Positions 35,368 through 47,300 of a DNA stretch of 64,000 nucleotides are shown here, in pieces. This DNA comes from Gordius sp. MW1. Lineage: Eukaryota > Nematomorpha > Gordioida > Gordea > Gordiidae. The stretch's first letter is position 1. Each line of letters begins with the position of its first letter. The DNA is taken from positions 15,819,001 through 15,883,000 of the forward strand of contig OZ038530.1 in NCBI GenBank assembly GCA_964036665.1, given 5' to 3'. The notes under the pieces are model-generated. The model made no database searches, was not told where the DNA came from, and was given only the letters and a program-made list of their open reading frames with translations. The translations under genes were made by a program, and so were the position numbers.

Positions 35368-38300
35368 TTAAACATCTAATAGGAGTGGGAAAAAGGAGAG
35401 GCAGTTTTTAATGTAAAATTCGCCGACATTTGTGTTTGATAAGTGTTCCAAGATTTCCTCTTTCCTATTAAAATACAAAAAACGTATAAAAAATCAATCA
35501 GCTCAAAAACATCCATCCCTATAATCGCTATTGATAATTTCTCGCTATATCTATCAACGTGTTTATCCATGGGCGTAGTCGGGGGGGGGGGGCAGGAAGG
35601 GGCAGCTTCCCCCCCTCTAAATCCTAGATTTTGTCGAAATTTATAAAAATTATGGCTAAATTTCAGAAAATTATCATTTTGCCCCTCACTAAATCATTAT
35701 TGCCCCCTCTAATTCCAATGCTGGCTACCCCCATATGTTTACCTTATCCACTATCTCACTTACTTCATTTTTTATGTGTGATTTTATCTCCACTTTTTTC
35801 CTGATGATGAGCTATAATTACCCGAAACGTCGCGTTCCATTTCCCTCTACCTATTATTTTATAAGTTTACCCCCACCGATTTTATACACGAAACTAAACT
35901 ATCTATATAAAAATCACAAATTTTGACATTCATTTAAAGACAAATTGCATTAATAGGTCTCCAAACGCAAAATTTTTAAGCCAATAATGACCAAATTTTA
36001 TTTATTCATTTTTATGAAAAAAACACTCAGCGGACGTGACTTCAACGGGCTTTAATAACTAATAGTGCGACTTTTATGTATTTTGATAGGATATACTGTT
36101 TAGTGCTTTTGAGCAAAATATATAGAAATCGCTAATTCATTTAAAGCACATAGGAATCATTTTAGGGGTTATGAAGGAAACTTTTTAAGTTTTTTTTAGC
36201 ATTTTTAATAGAATAAACTACCCGTTCATCACTAAAACACGCGGTACACCATTATGGAGCAATAGGCAGTCTTATGCATGTACAATCTACAATGTGTATG
36301 ATGGGATAATTAAGTATATAAACCTATCGTGGCCCGATATGTGATTCAGAGTGAATGTAGCTGAATACTTTGCGTAACTTTCAGGTACCAAGGTTATTTT
36401 CAAGTCGTAGGTTCCGTACGGTTGGAGGAGCATACAATTAACATGTATTCTGTAAACAAATTTAGACATACCTTAAATTCGATTTTATATAATAATAATC
36501 GCAATTCGTTCTTTATAAAATCTGCGTTATCTGTAAATATAATCCAATAGCAATAGGGGAATGTTTTCCAAATATGTATAGCAATTAACTTTATTTCTTT
36601 CATCTTCACAAAATATGTTTTTTTTAAAAATAGTAAATGATAAGTTATCATTAAAAAAAGTAAATCGTTTTTTTTTCTACAAAACTTATGGGCATAATCA
36701 AAATCGAGGTGGGAAATGCATTGTGCGCCGCCGCGTTTAGATAAATTGTATTTGTATTCAAGCAGAGTATTAGTTAAATAAAATTATTGCTTTTTTTAAG
36801 AAAATAATTTTAACCCCCAATGATTAGAGTAAGTAAAACATAGTTTTTTAATATAAATTTCTTAGCTAGTATATAATAGTGGTGTTATCTAGACTAGATT
36901 ATAAAGTGTGCCAAAAATCTATGGTACAGTTGAGGTGATAATCATTATTTTAAAAAAAACGATCCATATTTAATGGCAGCATAGGCTGAGTAGTGGACTA
37001 ACGGTAAACTCAGGTCTGTTTTTCAAATTTTGACTAAGCCAAGTGGTCAACTAAGAAACATAGACCAAAAAATCTTTGGACTGCTTATGTTTAGTCGACA
37101 AAAACCAAAGGCCGACCAAACAAAACCCAACCGTTTTTACAACCATAGACTAAATAGACTGCTCACTCCCTTTTAAAAAGTGTTCCAAATTCTGGCTTCC
37201 ATTTTAATAAGTGAATTGAATGGTTAGGTTTATGCTTATAATGGTTTCGGCTATGCCCTATATATTTATTTTGATATAAAAATGTAAATCATTTGAGTTT
37301 TATTAACATGAGCTTTTAAAAATTAAAATATTGGTATAAAAATTAATAATTATTTATAGACATAATTAACTTTTATAGCGCCATCTACACTTGAACTTAT
37401 TTTCTAACATGAATTTTGGCCATTTCATATGGTTTGATGAATTTTTAAAGCAGCTATAATGATTAATATGGGTTGTTTCATGTTATAAGATAAATAATTA
37501 TTGACCAATACAATCCATCGCTATACAAACTATACGTCATTTATCAAAATGGCGGCCATTTTTGCAACACTTTTGATGCGTGAATATATAAGAGATTAGC
37601 AGTCTATTAGTCTATGTTTACATCACTAGAATGGAGAGATACCAATACATACACAACAATTGGGGATATCATTAATTGCCATGCAATTTTACATTATAGT
37701 TTATATTTTTTTCATTTTACTCTCGTTTTTATATCTTTCTTGTTTGGAATAAAATTAATTAGAAAATTTAAATTTAATTAAACCTATGTCTTATCGAAAT
37801 AAACTTAAAAAGCTAAGATTGAATTTAAACTACATGTAATGCATTTTTGGGATAAAACCAACTCTCCGACAACAAAAGAAAAATTGTGCAGTCAAAGCGC
37901 TTTAATGAAAATTTACTCGGATGGAGCGAATATTGGGATTTTGTGTGAAGATTCGATAATTTGAGGAACCATGTCTGGGACTGGCAATTTGACCAGATAC
38001 CGTTTACAGCTATACTGCAAGTCGCGATTAAGCAACTTAGCCTGGCTACATACTTCGCTCAAACGTCGAATTATCTAAATACATTTTAAGTGCAAAAAAT
38101 ATATTATTTTAAATTTATAACACTTTCATTTCGAGGTGCGATATTGAAAACAAATACATTAACTAAATTAGCAATTTTTGCTTCAAGATATTTATCAATA
38201 TTTTTAAAGTTTTAAATGTGAAATCGAAACGTGGAGTAATCTAATTTTCAAAGTCATGTGGAACAGCTAAGTTAGAAGCGATGAGATAGGCAGAAGCAGC

Positions 38301-41300
38301 CTACTCATTTATTAATAATCAAGCTTTCTATGAAGTTATAATTCATCAAATGTTTGCTAATTTTCATTATTCTTTATTGTCTTCTTGCACCTCAATAACA
38401 TATATATTATATATGTACATTTTAGAAATAAGCACATGTGTTTCTAATGTATTTAGTTGCACAAAACATTTAAGGTGTGCAAAATACTCATATTGCATTG
38501 ATTGGTATAAAAAACATCGAAGATACATTTATTAATTGCTCTCGTAGAAAACTTTCTAGTGCTGAAACCATATTACTTACTTTAACCCACAACTCCACAA
38601 AATTATGTCTTGAATATTAGTTTAAAACTTAACAACCTTAACGCAATCTGACTACATATTTGATTGTAATTTTTATTATTTACCCGTAAAGAAAAAAATT
38701 TAGGTTGACATTCTTAATGGCATAGGCTCTTTTAAAACATATAAATATTCTATTATCTAATGTCTTCCACTTATATTACTATATATATACACTATGATCA
38801 AAGTTATCGTCCTATTTAGTGAATTGCTGCCGACTAGTGTTGTTAAAACGACTGAGTTTTGTATAATCGACCTATGGTTTTAGTCGACGAAACCTTACAA
38901 ACCAAAGGTTTCGGTCTATTTTTCTTACTCGACCTCTAAGCTTAATCGAAATATACAGTCCAGAACCGTCGACCAAACGAAACCTAGCCGCTTTTACAAC
39001 TCTAATGATATTTTTAATTTACCTGATCATGGCTACTCTATTTGTGATCTACTCCCATTTCCTTACTTTATCACATCTATATCCACGTTAATAAACAGCA
39101 CAGCGACGCGGTCATTGAAAGAAATAGCACTCTAGTTAATTTACTCATAATCAACCTGACACAATGTTTACCCGAAACTTTGGAGTTTTAAAGAGAAATA
39201 ATAAAAGTAAGCATGTCAGAACCTAGTATAAATCACCCACAGAAGGAATAAAGTTTTTACAATTTAAATGAACAGCATACCTCGGGCAGGTCTTTAAACG
39301 TTTTGTAAGTGTCCAAATAGGATGCGTATGATGACATGATATAGTGGACCAAAAACTTTTGGAGACCCCCCAGTTCACCTAAATGCGCACGTGTTATATT
39401 TAAAAATATGACGCGCACAAAAGTAAAAACATTACACGAAGTTGATCCCAAAAAATCTTAGGTTTCACTAACATTTTATTTTTTTTATTATTTGAAGCAC
39501 TTCGTTTTACGTGCTTTTAATTGCAGTGCAATTTATGGGCTCACATTTGGTTGTCCGCCCGTCCGTCCTGTCCAACTTGTAAATTTTGCCATAATTTCGC
39601 TTATAGCTTGGTTTTAACTTTGGTATTTTTTTTTAATATATTATTCTCCAATTTCCGGATTAAAAAAATTCAAATCTAACGCGTCGTTTATATTATAATT
39701 GGACACTTGATGCATAAATATGGTAGAATTCCTTCAACTAACACATAAAAAGGTTCTATTTCAAAATTTAGGTAAACAATCTTACCATAGTTCGGTACTA
39801 ATTCCAGTGACGTTGCCGATATTTCATTTTCCAAGTATCGATATTGGATATCGTGGCCAAAAGTTATTTTGAAAATAAATTTGTTTTGAAGAAAGTAATA
39901 TTCGATGCTCCGACGACCCCAGCGCTTAATTTGCCAGTCATATTTCCTAAAATTATAACGCAAAAAAGATGCGTTTAATCTTAAAAAGAATTCGCCCTAG
40001 GTTTTATATTTTTCTATGAACCCTTCGTAGGAATCAAAGTTAGGAATGAATATATTATAATTATTATTATAATATTCAATTTTAAGAAAAGCTTGGAAAA
40101 AATTATATAAATACGAAAACTAAACTGCCTTAAAAATTACCAGATCGGAGAAATCAAGAAGGATTTTAAGTGAAAATTTAATATGCACATCGCTGCATCA
40201 CTCTCTAAGTGCTGGTCCTACAGCCTTTATCAAACATAAAATACTAACAGATCAAAATGTCACTATAAAATCTCCCTTATTTAACGATAAATGTTGGACT
40301 CCCTTTTGATGAGACCTTAATAAAGCCTCATCGAAGTGAGGAAACCCTTGGTACCCAGTTTTACACACTAATACTGCTCTACCATTATTATCTTTTTCAA
40401 AAAAAATTTTTATAGTTATATAATTAACTGACATTTTCCACGAATAGGACGAGATTTTATAATTATTATAATCCATATTTATCGCCCTTCTGGTAAAAGT
40501 CATTAATAAAAGAGGAGGCAACAAGGTTAAAACCCTCAAAGTAGTGTTGTAAAAGGGGCTGGGTTTTGTTTGTCGACCTTTAGTTTTGGTCGTCTAAACG
40601 TAAAAGGCCGACCCCTTCTCAATCTAATTGTGCTAAAAGATCCTAAAGGTTGTGGAAAAGAGTTTGTATAAACTTTCAATAGGGGATTACGAACTTCAAA
40701 AGTTAGTCTAGTTTCATTCTGTAACAACGGCGATATTAATAAAGTTTGACGGTAAAGACCTCTCCAGAAATATAACTATTAATTGCTATGCAATTTATGG
40801 GCTCGTTTTTTGGTGTCCGTCCGTCGTCCGTCGTCCGTTACCCTCCCTATCTATTTGCATTGGGTATATTAGGTTATCGCTTTATTAAATTAATGCATGA
40901 GAAAGAGTTGCTCCACCCCTCATCTCTATCTCCCTCGCTCTGTTATTTTTTAAATTAATGCATAAGAGGTGCCCCACCCCTCATCTCTATCTCCCTCGGT
41001 GTGTTATAATATAAGATTTGTTAAATTATCTATTATATAATAAACATAAATAAAAGTTGTTTACTTTTAATTGCTATGCAATTTAACTAGTTATATAATA
41101 AACATAAATAAAAGTTGTTTATTTTTAATTGCTATGCAATTTAACTAGTTTTTATTATATAATAAACATAGATAAAAGTTGTTTACTTTTAATGCTATGC
41201 AATTTAACTAGTTATATAATAAACATAAATAAAAGTTGTTTACTTTTTAATTGCTATGCAATTTAACTAGTTTTGGGGTTAGAATCCCGGAGTTTTTTTG

Positions 41301-44300
41301 ACTCTTATGATTGTTCTTGTTACTATCATTGATAATAAGAATTTTTGGCCGTCCGCTGGCTGCTGACCAATGAAAAAAATGACCATTGGCCAAAATGTGA
41401 ATCGAAATTATTTTTTTCGTTTTTTTTTGAATATTATGATTGTTCCTGTTACTACCATTGCTATTATGACTTTTTGGCCGTCCGCTGGCTCCTGACCGAT
41501 GGAAAAAATGACCATTGGCCAAAATGTGAATCGAGATTATTTTTTTCGTTTTTTTTTGACTATTATGATTGTTCCTGTTCCTACCATTGCTATTATGACT
41601 TTTTGGCCGTCCGCTGGCTGCTGACCAATGGAATAAAATGACCATTGGCCAAAATGTGATTCGAAAACTTTTTTTTTCTTTTTTTTTTGACTATTATGAA
41701 TTTATATCCACTTTTACCGTGTCCTGGCTGCTGACCAATGGAAAAAAATGACCATTGGCCAAATTGTGAATCGAAATTTTTTTTCCGTTTTTTTTTGACT
41801 CTTATGATTGTTCCTGTTAATACCATTGATAATATGACTTTTAGGCCGTCCGCTGGCTGCTGACCAATGGAAAAAAATGACCATGGCTAAAGTGAGCATC
41901 AAACATTTTTTATCCGTTTTTTGGCTATCATTGACTTATAGAGTATCTGTTGGTACTGACCAATGAAAAAAAATGACCATTAGCCAAATTTTATATGTAA
42001 CCTAAAAATTTATTATAGATGGTCTAACAGACAGCCAACTATGTAATATATATTTTTAACCTTATAAATGCATATATATTTTTTTATTGGGTTAATATAT
42101 TTCATTTAATTAGATTGTGATTTCATAGAAAACCTAAAAAGTAATATTTAAAAAAATATAGGTATTAGATTCTAATTTACGATAAAATATATTGATAGAA
42201 ACTAACACAAAATTCGAAACCTCCTTCAAAGGTATAAGCATAGCCCGTTATTTCTAATTAAATTGAATCTACTATTAAACTCAGACACGAATTGTACTTT
42301 ATTAGATGGCGCGCGTAAGTTTATATAATTAGTAAAATTTTTCTACGTGTCATAGATATTACACCGCACGTGTGGCAGGGAAATGTCCGATATTTTTAAA
42401 ATGAAAAGGTATTTTAGGAATCTGAAAAGGTTATTTTACCCCTGGCCGCCCTGGGCACCTACGGGTAAAGTTTCGAGCGAATCGGACGGGTAGTTTAAGA
42501 ATTTAGCCCTTTTATAAAACTAAAAAAAACCTTTTTTTTTAATTTTTTTTTCACATTAAATTAATATTTTGTTCTTGTTAATATCATTGATAATATGACT
42601 TTTTGACCGTCCGCTGGCTACTGACCGACGAAATATATTGATTTTCTAAACATAAAACACAACTTTATTATTTCATTATCTATATAAATAACATAATAAC
42701 TTCTATTATTTTAAAGCCAGCATGGTTAAGTGGTTATAGCGCCGTCTTGTTAACTGGAGATGTCGGGTTCAAGTCAGTGGAGGGGATAAATTTTTTCTTT
42801 AATTTTTTTAAATTAAATTAATATTATGTTCTTGTTAATACCATTTATAATATGACTTTTTGACCGTCCGCAGGCTACTGACCAATGAAAAAAATGACCA
42901 TTGGCCAAATAAATCGAAATTTTTAATTTTTCGTTTTTTAATTGGTTAACATTGATATTTACCCTATGCCCTCCCCTACAAAAGCCTATGCCTCTATTTT
43001 TAATGTGGGTCGAATCCCGTTTTTTTTAATTAAATGGAAAATTTGTATAATGTTCTTGTTAATACCATTGATAATATGACTTTTTGGCCGTCTGGTGGCT
43101 GCTGACCAATGGAAAAAATGATCACTGGCCAAAGTGTGAATCGAATTTTTTTTCTTTTTTTTTACTCTTATGTATTTATATCGACTTTTAACGTGTCCTG
43201 GCTTCTGACCATAGGAAAAAAATGACCATTGGCCAAAATGTGAATCCAAACATCTTCTATTGCTGTTAAAATTTTGTTCTGATATTTTTAATTAAAAATT
43301 GTTCGAATTCAACAAAAAATTTCTCCCAACAATTCTGCAAAATCTTAACATTGTGATGTTTTATAATATAATGTTTGTTACACGCCTAATTTTAAATATT
43401 TTTGAATTTTGGCACATATACCCGTTTTTAAACTTAGTGATTTACCCCATTTATTAATTTACTGCATTTCACTATACTCTTATCTTAACTCTTTCATATG
43501 TTTTAAGTATTTTTTTTTAATTAAATTAATATATTGTTCTTGTTAATACCATTGATTATATGACTTTTTGGCCGTCCGCTGACTACTGACCAATGAAAAA
43601 AATAACGGTGTATTTTTTTGTATGAAAAAATTATTATACTCTAAATTACTAGTTTATTTGTTAATTCTTGGTATGAAAGGAATTTTAATTAGTCAAGTAA
43701 GAGACACAAATAGTCACAAATCACGAATTTAAATAGAAGTGAGTTGTCTCCTCACAACCTGGCTAGACGTTCTTCCTAAGTTTTTTAAGGGAGATAAATT
43801 GTCTGAAATTAAATATTAGCTATATTCTAACAAAGGTATAACAAATTTGTTATAAAAATATTTATGATAAAATTATTATTCTTGAAAACAATACACCTTT
43901 CTCGCCCATAAATTGCATAGCAAATATGATACATTTATACGGAGTATAGATGAGTCGTTCCCCTTCCCTTCCCCTCCTCCCCTTCCCTTCTCCCCCTTCC
44001 CACGAGGGCCGAAGGCCCGAGTTTAATATTATATTATTTATTTAAATAAATTTAATTTTATAATAATTTTGGGGTATACTAAGCTGGACCAAATGACGAA
44101 TGACTTTCACATGACAAGAATGGGTATTCAACATATGGCGGACATAATTAACGAAAATCTGCTAAGGTGGTATGAGCATATATTCATAAGGGAGACAAAT
44201 GATGTAAATTGAAAAGTACTAGACATGGAGGTACCGGGGAAGAGAGGAAGAGGACCACCTCGTGTCACGTGGGAAGGGCAAGTAGACAAAATTATGAAAA

Positions 44301-47300
44301 CAAAAGAGATTATTCAAGACATGGCCCTTACCCGATCAAGATGGAAGAAACTCATCAAATCAAACCCCACAACCGTGGAACCAAATATTTGATAAAGAAA
44401 GATTTAATTACTAAATAGGTAGCAACAAATCAGAGATCCCCCACTTAAAACCTTCAATTCCACACCCACCTCACCAACCTCCTAGCCCTAGTATTCATTT
44501 TTTTAATTTTTGCAAATAAAGCCCTTCAATAATTATGGTTTTGTAAATCACATATCCTTGACGCAGTGTTAAATTAATTCGAATTCATCTGAAAATGTTT
44601 AAAAACCCGAGATTGGCTTGCTTCTGAACATTTGTACGACATCATATTAAAATTAATAGCTTTCCAAATATTTTCAAAATTGTAATTAATTTACCCTAAC
44701 AAAAAAAGCTTAACATACTTTAGATAGGCGTCCAATTTTTCTTGCAAATCTTTGTGTTGGGCGTTGTGATGATTACTATCGCAGTGGCTAAGAATTTTTA
44801 GATTCAATTCAACGGCCTGAATTTTTTTTTCCACGAGCGCCAATCGCAAGGCAATCAATTTTTCGTGCAATTCCAGGTTTCTAAACAATGTTTAAACAAT
44901 AAATTTAGAGCGTTTTGAAGGCTGGATGAGAGATGAATAGAATTTATAAACAATCGAAGCCGAAACATTTTTAGTGGATTATTTAGAATTTGATACTTTT
45001 ACAAAGTTTACACAGCTTTTTAGAAATATTTGCCGGGCCCAAAATTATAAATTCGTTTACCAGTTTAATATTTTTTAATATTTGAATTTAATATTTTTGA
45101 GTATCTTACATAAACCGCCTTTCAAATGACCGTCTATCGCTTAATATCTTCATATGTTTGAGGTTATTCAATTAAGAGCAACTAACAACATCGATCTACA
45201 ATTAAGAAAGTGCATAGCAATTAATAGCAATGGCTAAAATCATATGGGGGCAAATCACTGAAATATTCAATAGTTTTGTAGGATATTATATACAAAATAT
45301 TGGGCAATAAACAGTTGTTTGTGCCATCATAGTAGTGTTTTGAGTAAGGCGAGATGTCAAAATGCTTACTTATTTCAAATTTGCAATATTAAAAAAAGTC
45401 AAATTCCGTTTAGTTTTGGGGATTTTAACGCTAAATATCTATCAAGGAATTACAGATTTAAATCATAAAATTTGCTAATTCAGTTCTATAACGAAAAAAA
45501 GTACCCAGCCTATTCACACTACAAATATTTTTTTCCTCAGGATATTATGCCTAACATCTTAATATTAAGTTTTTTCAATACTAACAATTTACTAAAGTAA
45601 GAGGAACCACTTAATGCAGTACGTCTCGCTAAACAGGAGACTATATATAAAACCCATGGGCGTTACCAGGGGGAGGCGGGGAGGGGAGGCTGCCCCCTCT
45701 AATTCCAAAAAAAACTTTTAAATACGAGAATGGCTAAAATTACAAAAAATTATCATTTTGCCCCCCTATAATTACTGCTTTCCTTTAATTCAAATCCTGG
45801 CTACGCCCATAACCCCCAGAATTTACACGAGTTTGCACATAACTACACGCACTTTTTGTGAGACGTAAAAAACATGATTTTCAACAAAAAGATCATTAAA
45901 TATAGTTTTATATTGAAAATAATTACTCTTCTCGCAGGGTTAAGGAGGCGGACTCAGTATTAAAAGCTAATTCATTTTCCAACCGCTCATATTCTATGGA
46001 CATGGCTTCGCGTTCTAAAATTCAAAAGGGTTCAAAAAAATTTTAAACTTTAATATCAACATACAAGGGGTATAAGGTTTTTAGTTTTAAATATTTTTTT
46101 GTGATCTCCGAAATTAGTTTTATATATGAACCAGTGAGTAGAACATATGGGGTCCCTTAGACCCCAGAATTTTTTTAATTTAGCGGAAAATTTGGGATAG
46201 GTTCTAATTATCGATATAAAATTTGTAAACTCTAATTCGGATATAGGAAATTAAAATATCGATTTACGTCAAGAGATTATATCAGGCGTATACTTAATTT
46301 AAAAAATAAAATAACATATATTTCAGCAAATTTTCAAAAAACAGGAGGATTTAGAGTCTTAAAAAGTTAACTAAAAAAAGTATACAAAAATAAATACTTA
46401 GTCTTTCTTTCATCAATTTATCCCTGATTTCTTTGCATTTGCCGTTGAATTCTGGGTACTTTTCCTATGAAAATACACGAGCATTTCAAACCAAATAGAT
46501 AAGCAAAAACTTACTTCTAGTATTAAGGCTAAGGACTTCCAAAACTCGTCAATTTCTTGAAAAATCTTAAATTTAGCGTTAACAAAACCGTTTTGCAGGC
46601 GTTTTTTGAGGTATGCTTTATTTTTGGCGTAAGATTCAGAAGATGATCCATTGCCATTGTTCAGCAAATCTTTATTCAAACGTTCCCAGTTTAATGAATG
46701 GCTTTGAAGAAGAGCTTCCACGCTTAACAGGCTGAATGCACAAAATTCGTCAAAATATATAGCAAAAACAGAGATACATCAAGATTAATAAAATGATAAG
46801 AGTACTTTAAAACTATAAAACGTAATACTGCATTTATGATGTTTTTAACCCTCCGTTGGCTAGATGGGGTCAATGAGGACCCCAAGCGGGTTATAAATGT
46901 TGTACAAATTAAGTTAGTGATTGTTATAATTTCATTTTTTCAGTAGCTTAATAAAATTTCCCCTAGAATATCTCTGCAAAATTTGGCTTGTAGGTAGAGA
47001 GTGTTTTAGATGCCCGGGGTCGTCCATGACCCCACGTTCCACAATATGAAAAAAAAATTTCAACTTTTTTCTTTAAATATAATATTAAAAAGCATTATTC
47101 TTAACCTATTTGTAAAGAAATTTTTCTAAACATTCACTTTTATTTAAGATATTTAACTTTTAAACTCAGATTTCAACATGTTTATTTTTCCTCGTGGTAT
47201 TTCAATGTGCTCATTTGATTAAATTTTCCTGTGCACTTTGATATTTAAACATATCTAACATTAAAAGTGCTATACATTTGATATTTTTTATCTGAAGATA

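Larger units (their letters stand above)
35368..39946 (-). other. Tandem RWD exons of KNL1
   Basis: Four exons form the C-terminal RWD pair that docks on the Mis12 complex. RWD-N: KYDWQIKRWGRRSIEYYFL, KFIFKITFG and YGKIVYLNFE, matching the known pattern W-x(n)-F-x-F-x(n)-L-x-I-x-F then KIV-x-V-x-F. RWD-C: QKFLVHYIMSSY, then YDLKITLVPESYAKYSATFT, NHISGHD and finally EEILEHLSN with FYIKNCL before the stop, as in the I-x-x-I-L-S-K-V plus NYLKNVV ending of vertebrate KNL1. The last exon, found only by continuing the phase, strengthens the call. Confidence 0.83.

Noticed and set aside
35376-35646. Open frames on both strands around the last KNL1 exon
   Set aside because: The plus frame and the longer minus frame are shadows. 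The true exon is 35464-35368 in a different minus frame, supported by phase and the RWD ending.
36400-36651. Minus-strand frame containing NADFIKNELRLLLYKIEFK, resembling part of KNL1 RWD-C
   Set aside because: Using it as an exon would need a 22-nt intron and breaks the reading phase. Exon 39378-39261 with donor TT/GTAAAA joins 36449-36324 directly and in phase.
40252-40727. Two minus-strand frames of 95 and 63 residues in a KNL1 intron
   Set aside because: The second is read from a GGTCGAC-family MITE. The first has no recognised domain, and inserting it would break the in-phase join between 44719 and 39946.
41247-41902. Frames of 62-132 residues on both strands
   Set aside because: They are translations of the tandem satellite unit, repeating the same peptide on both strands.
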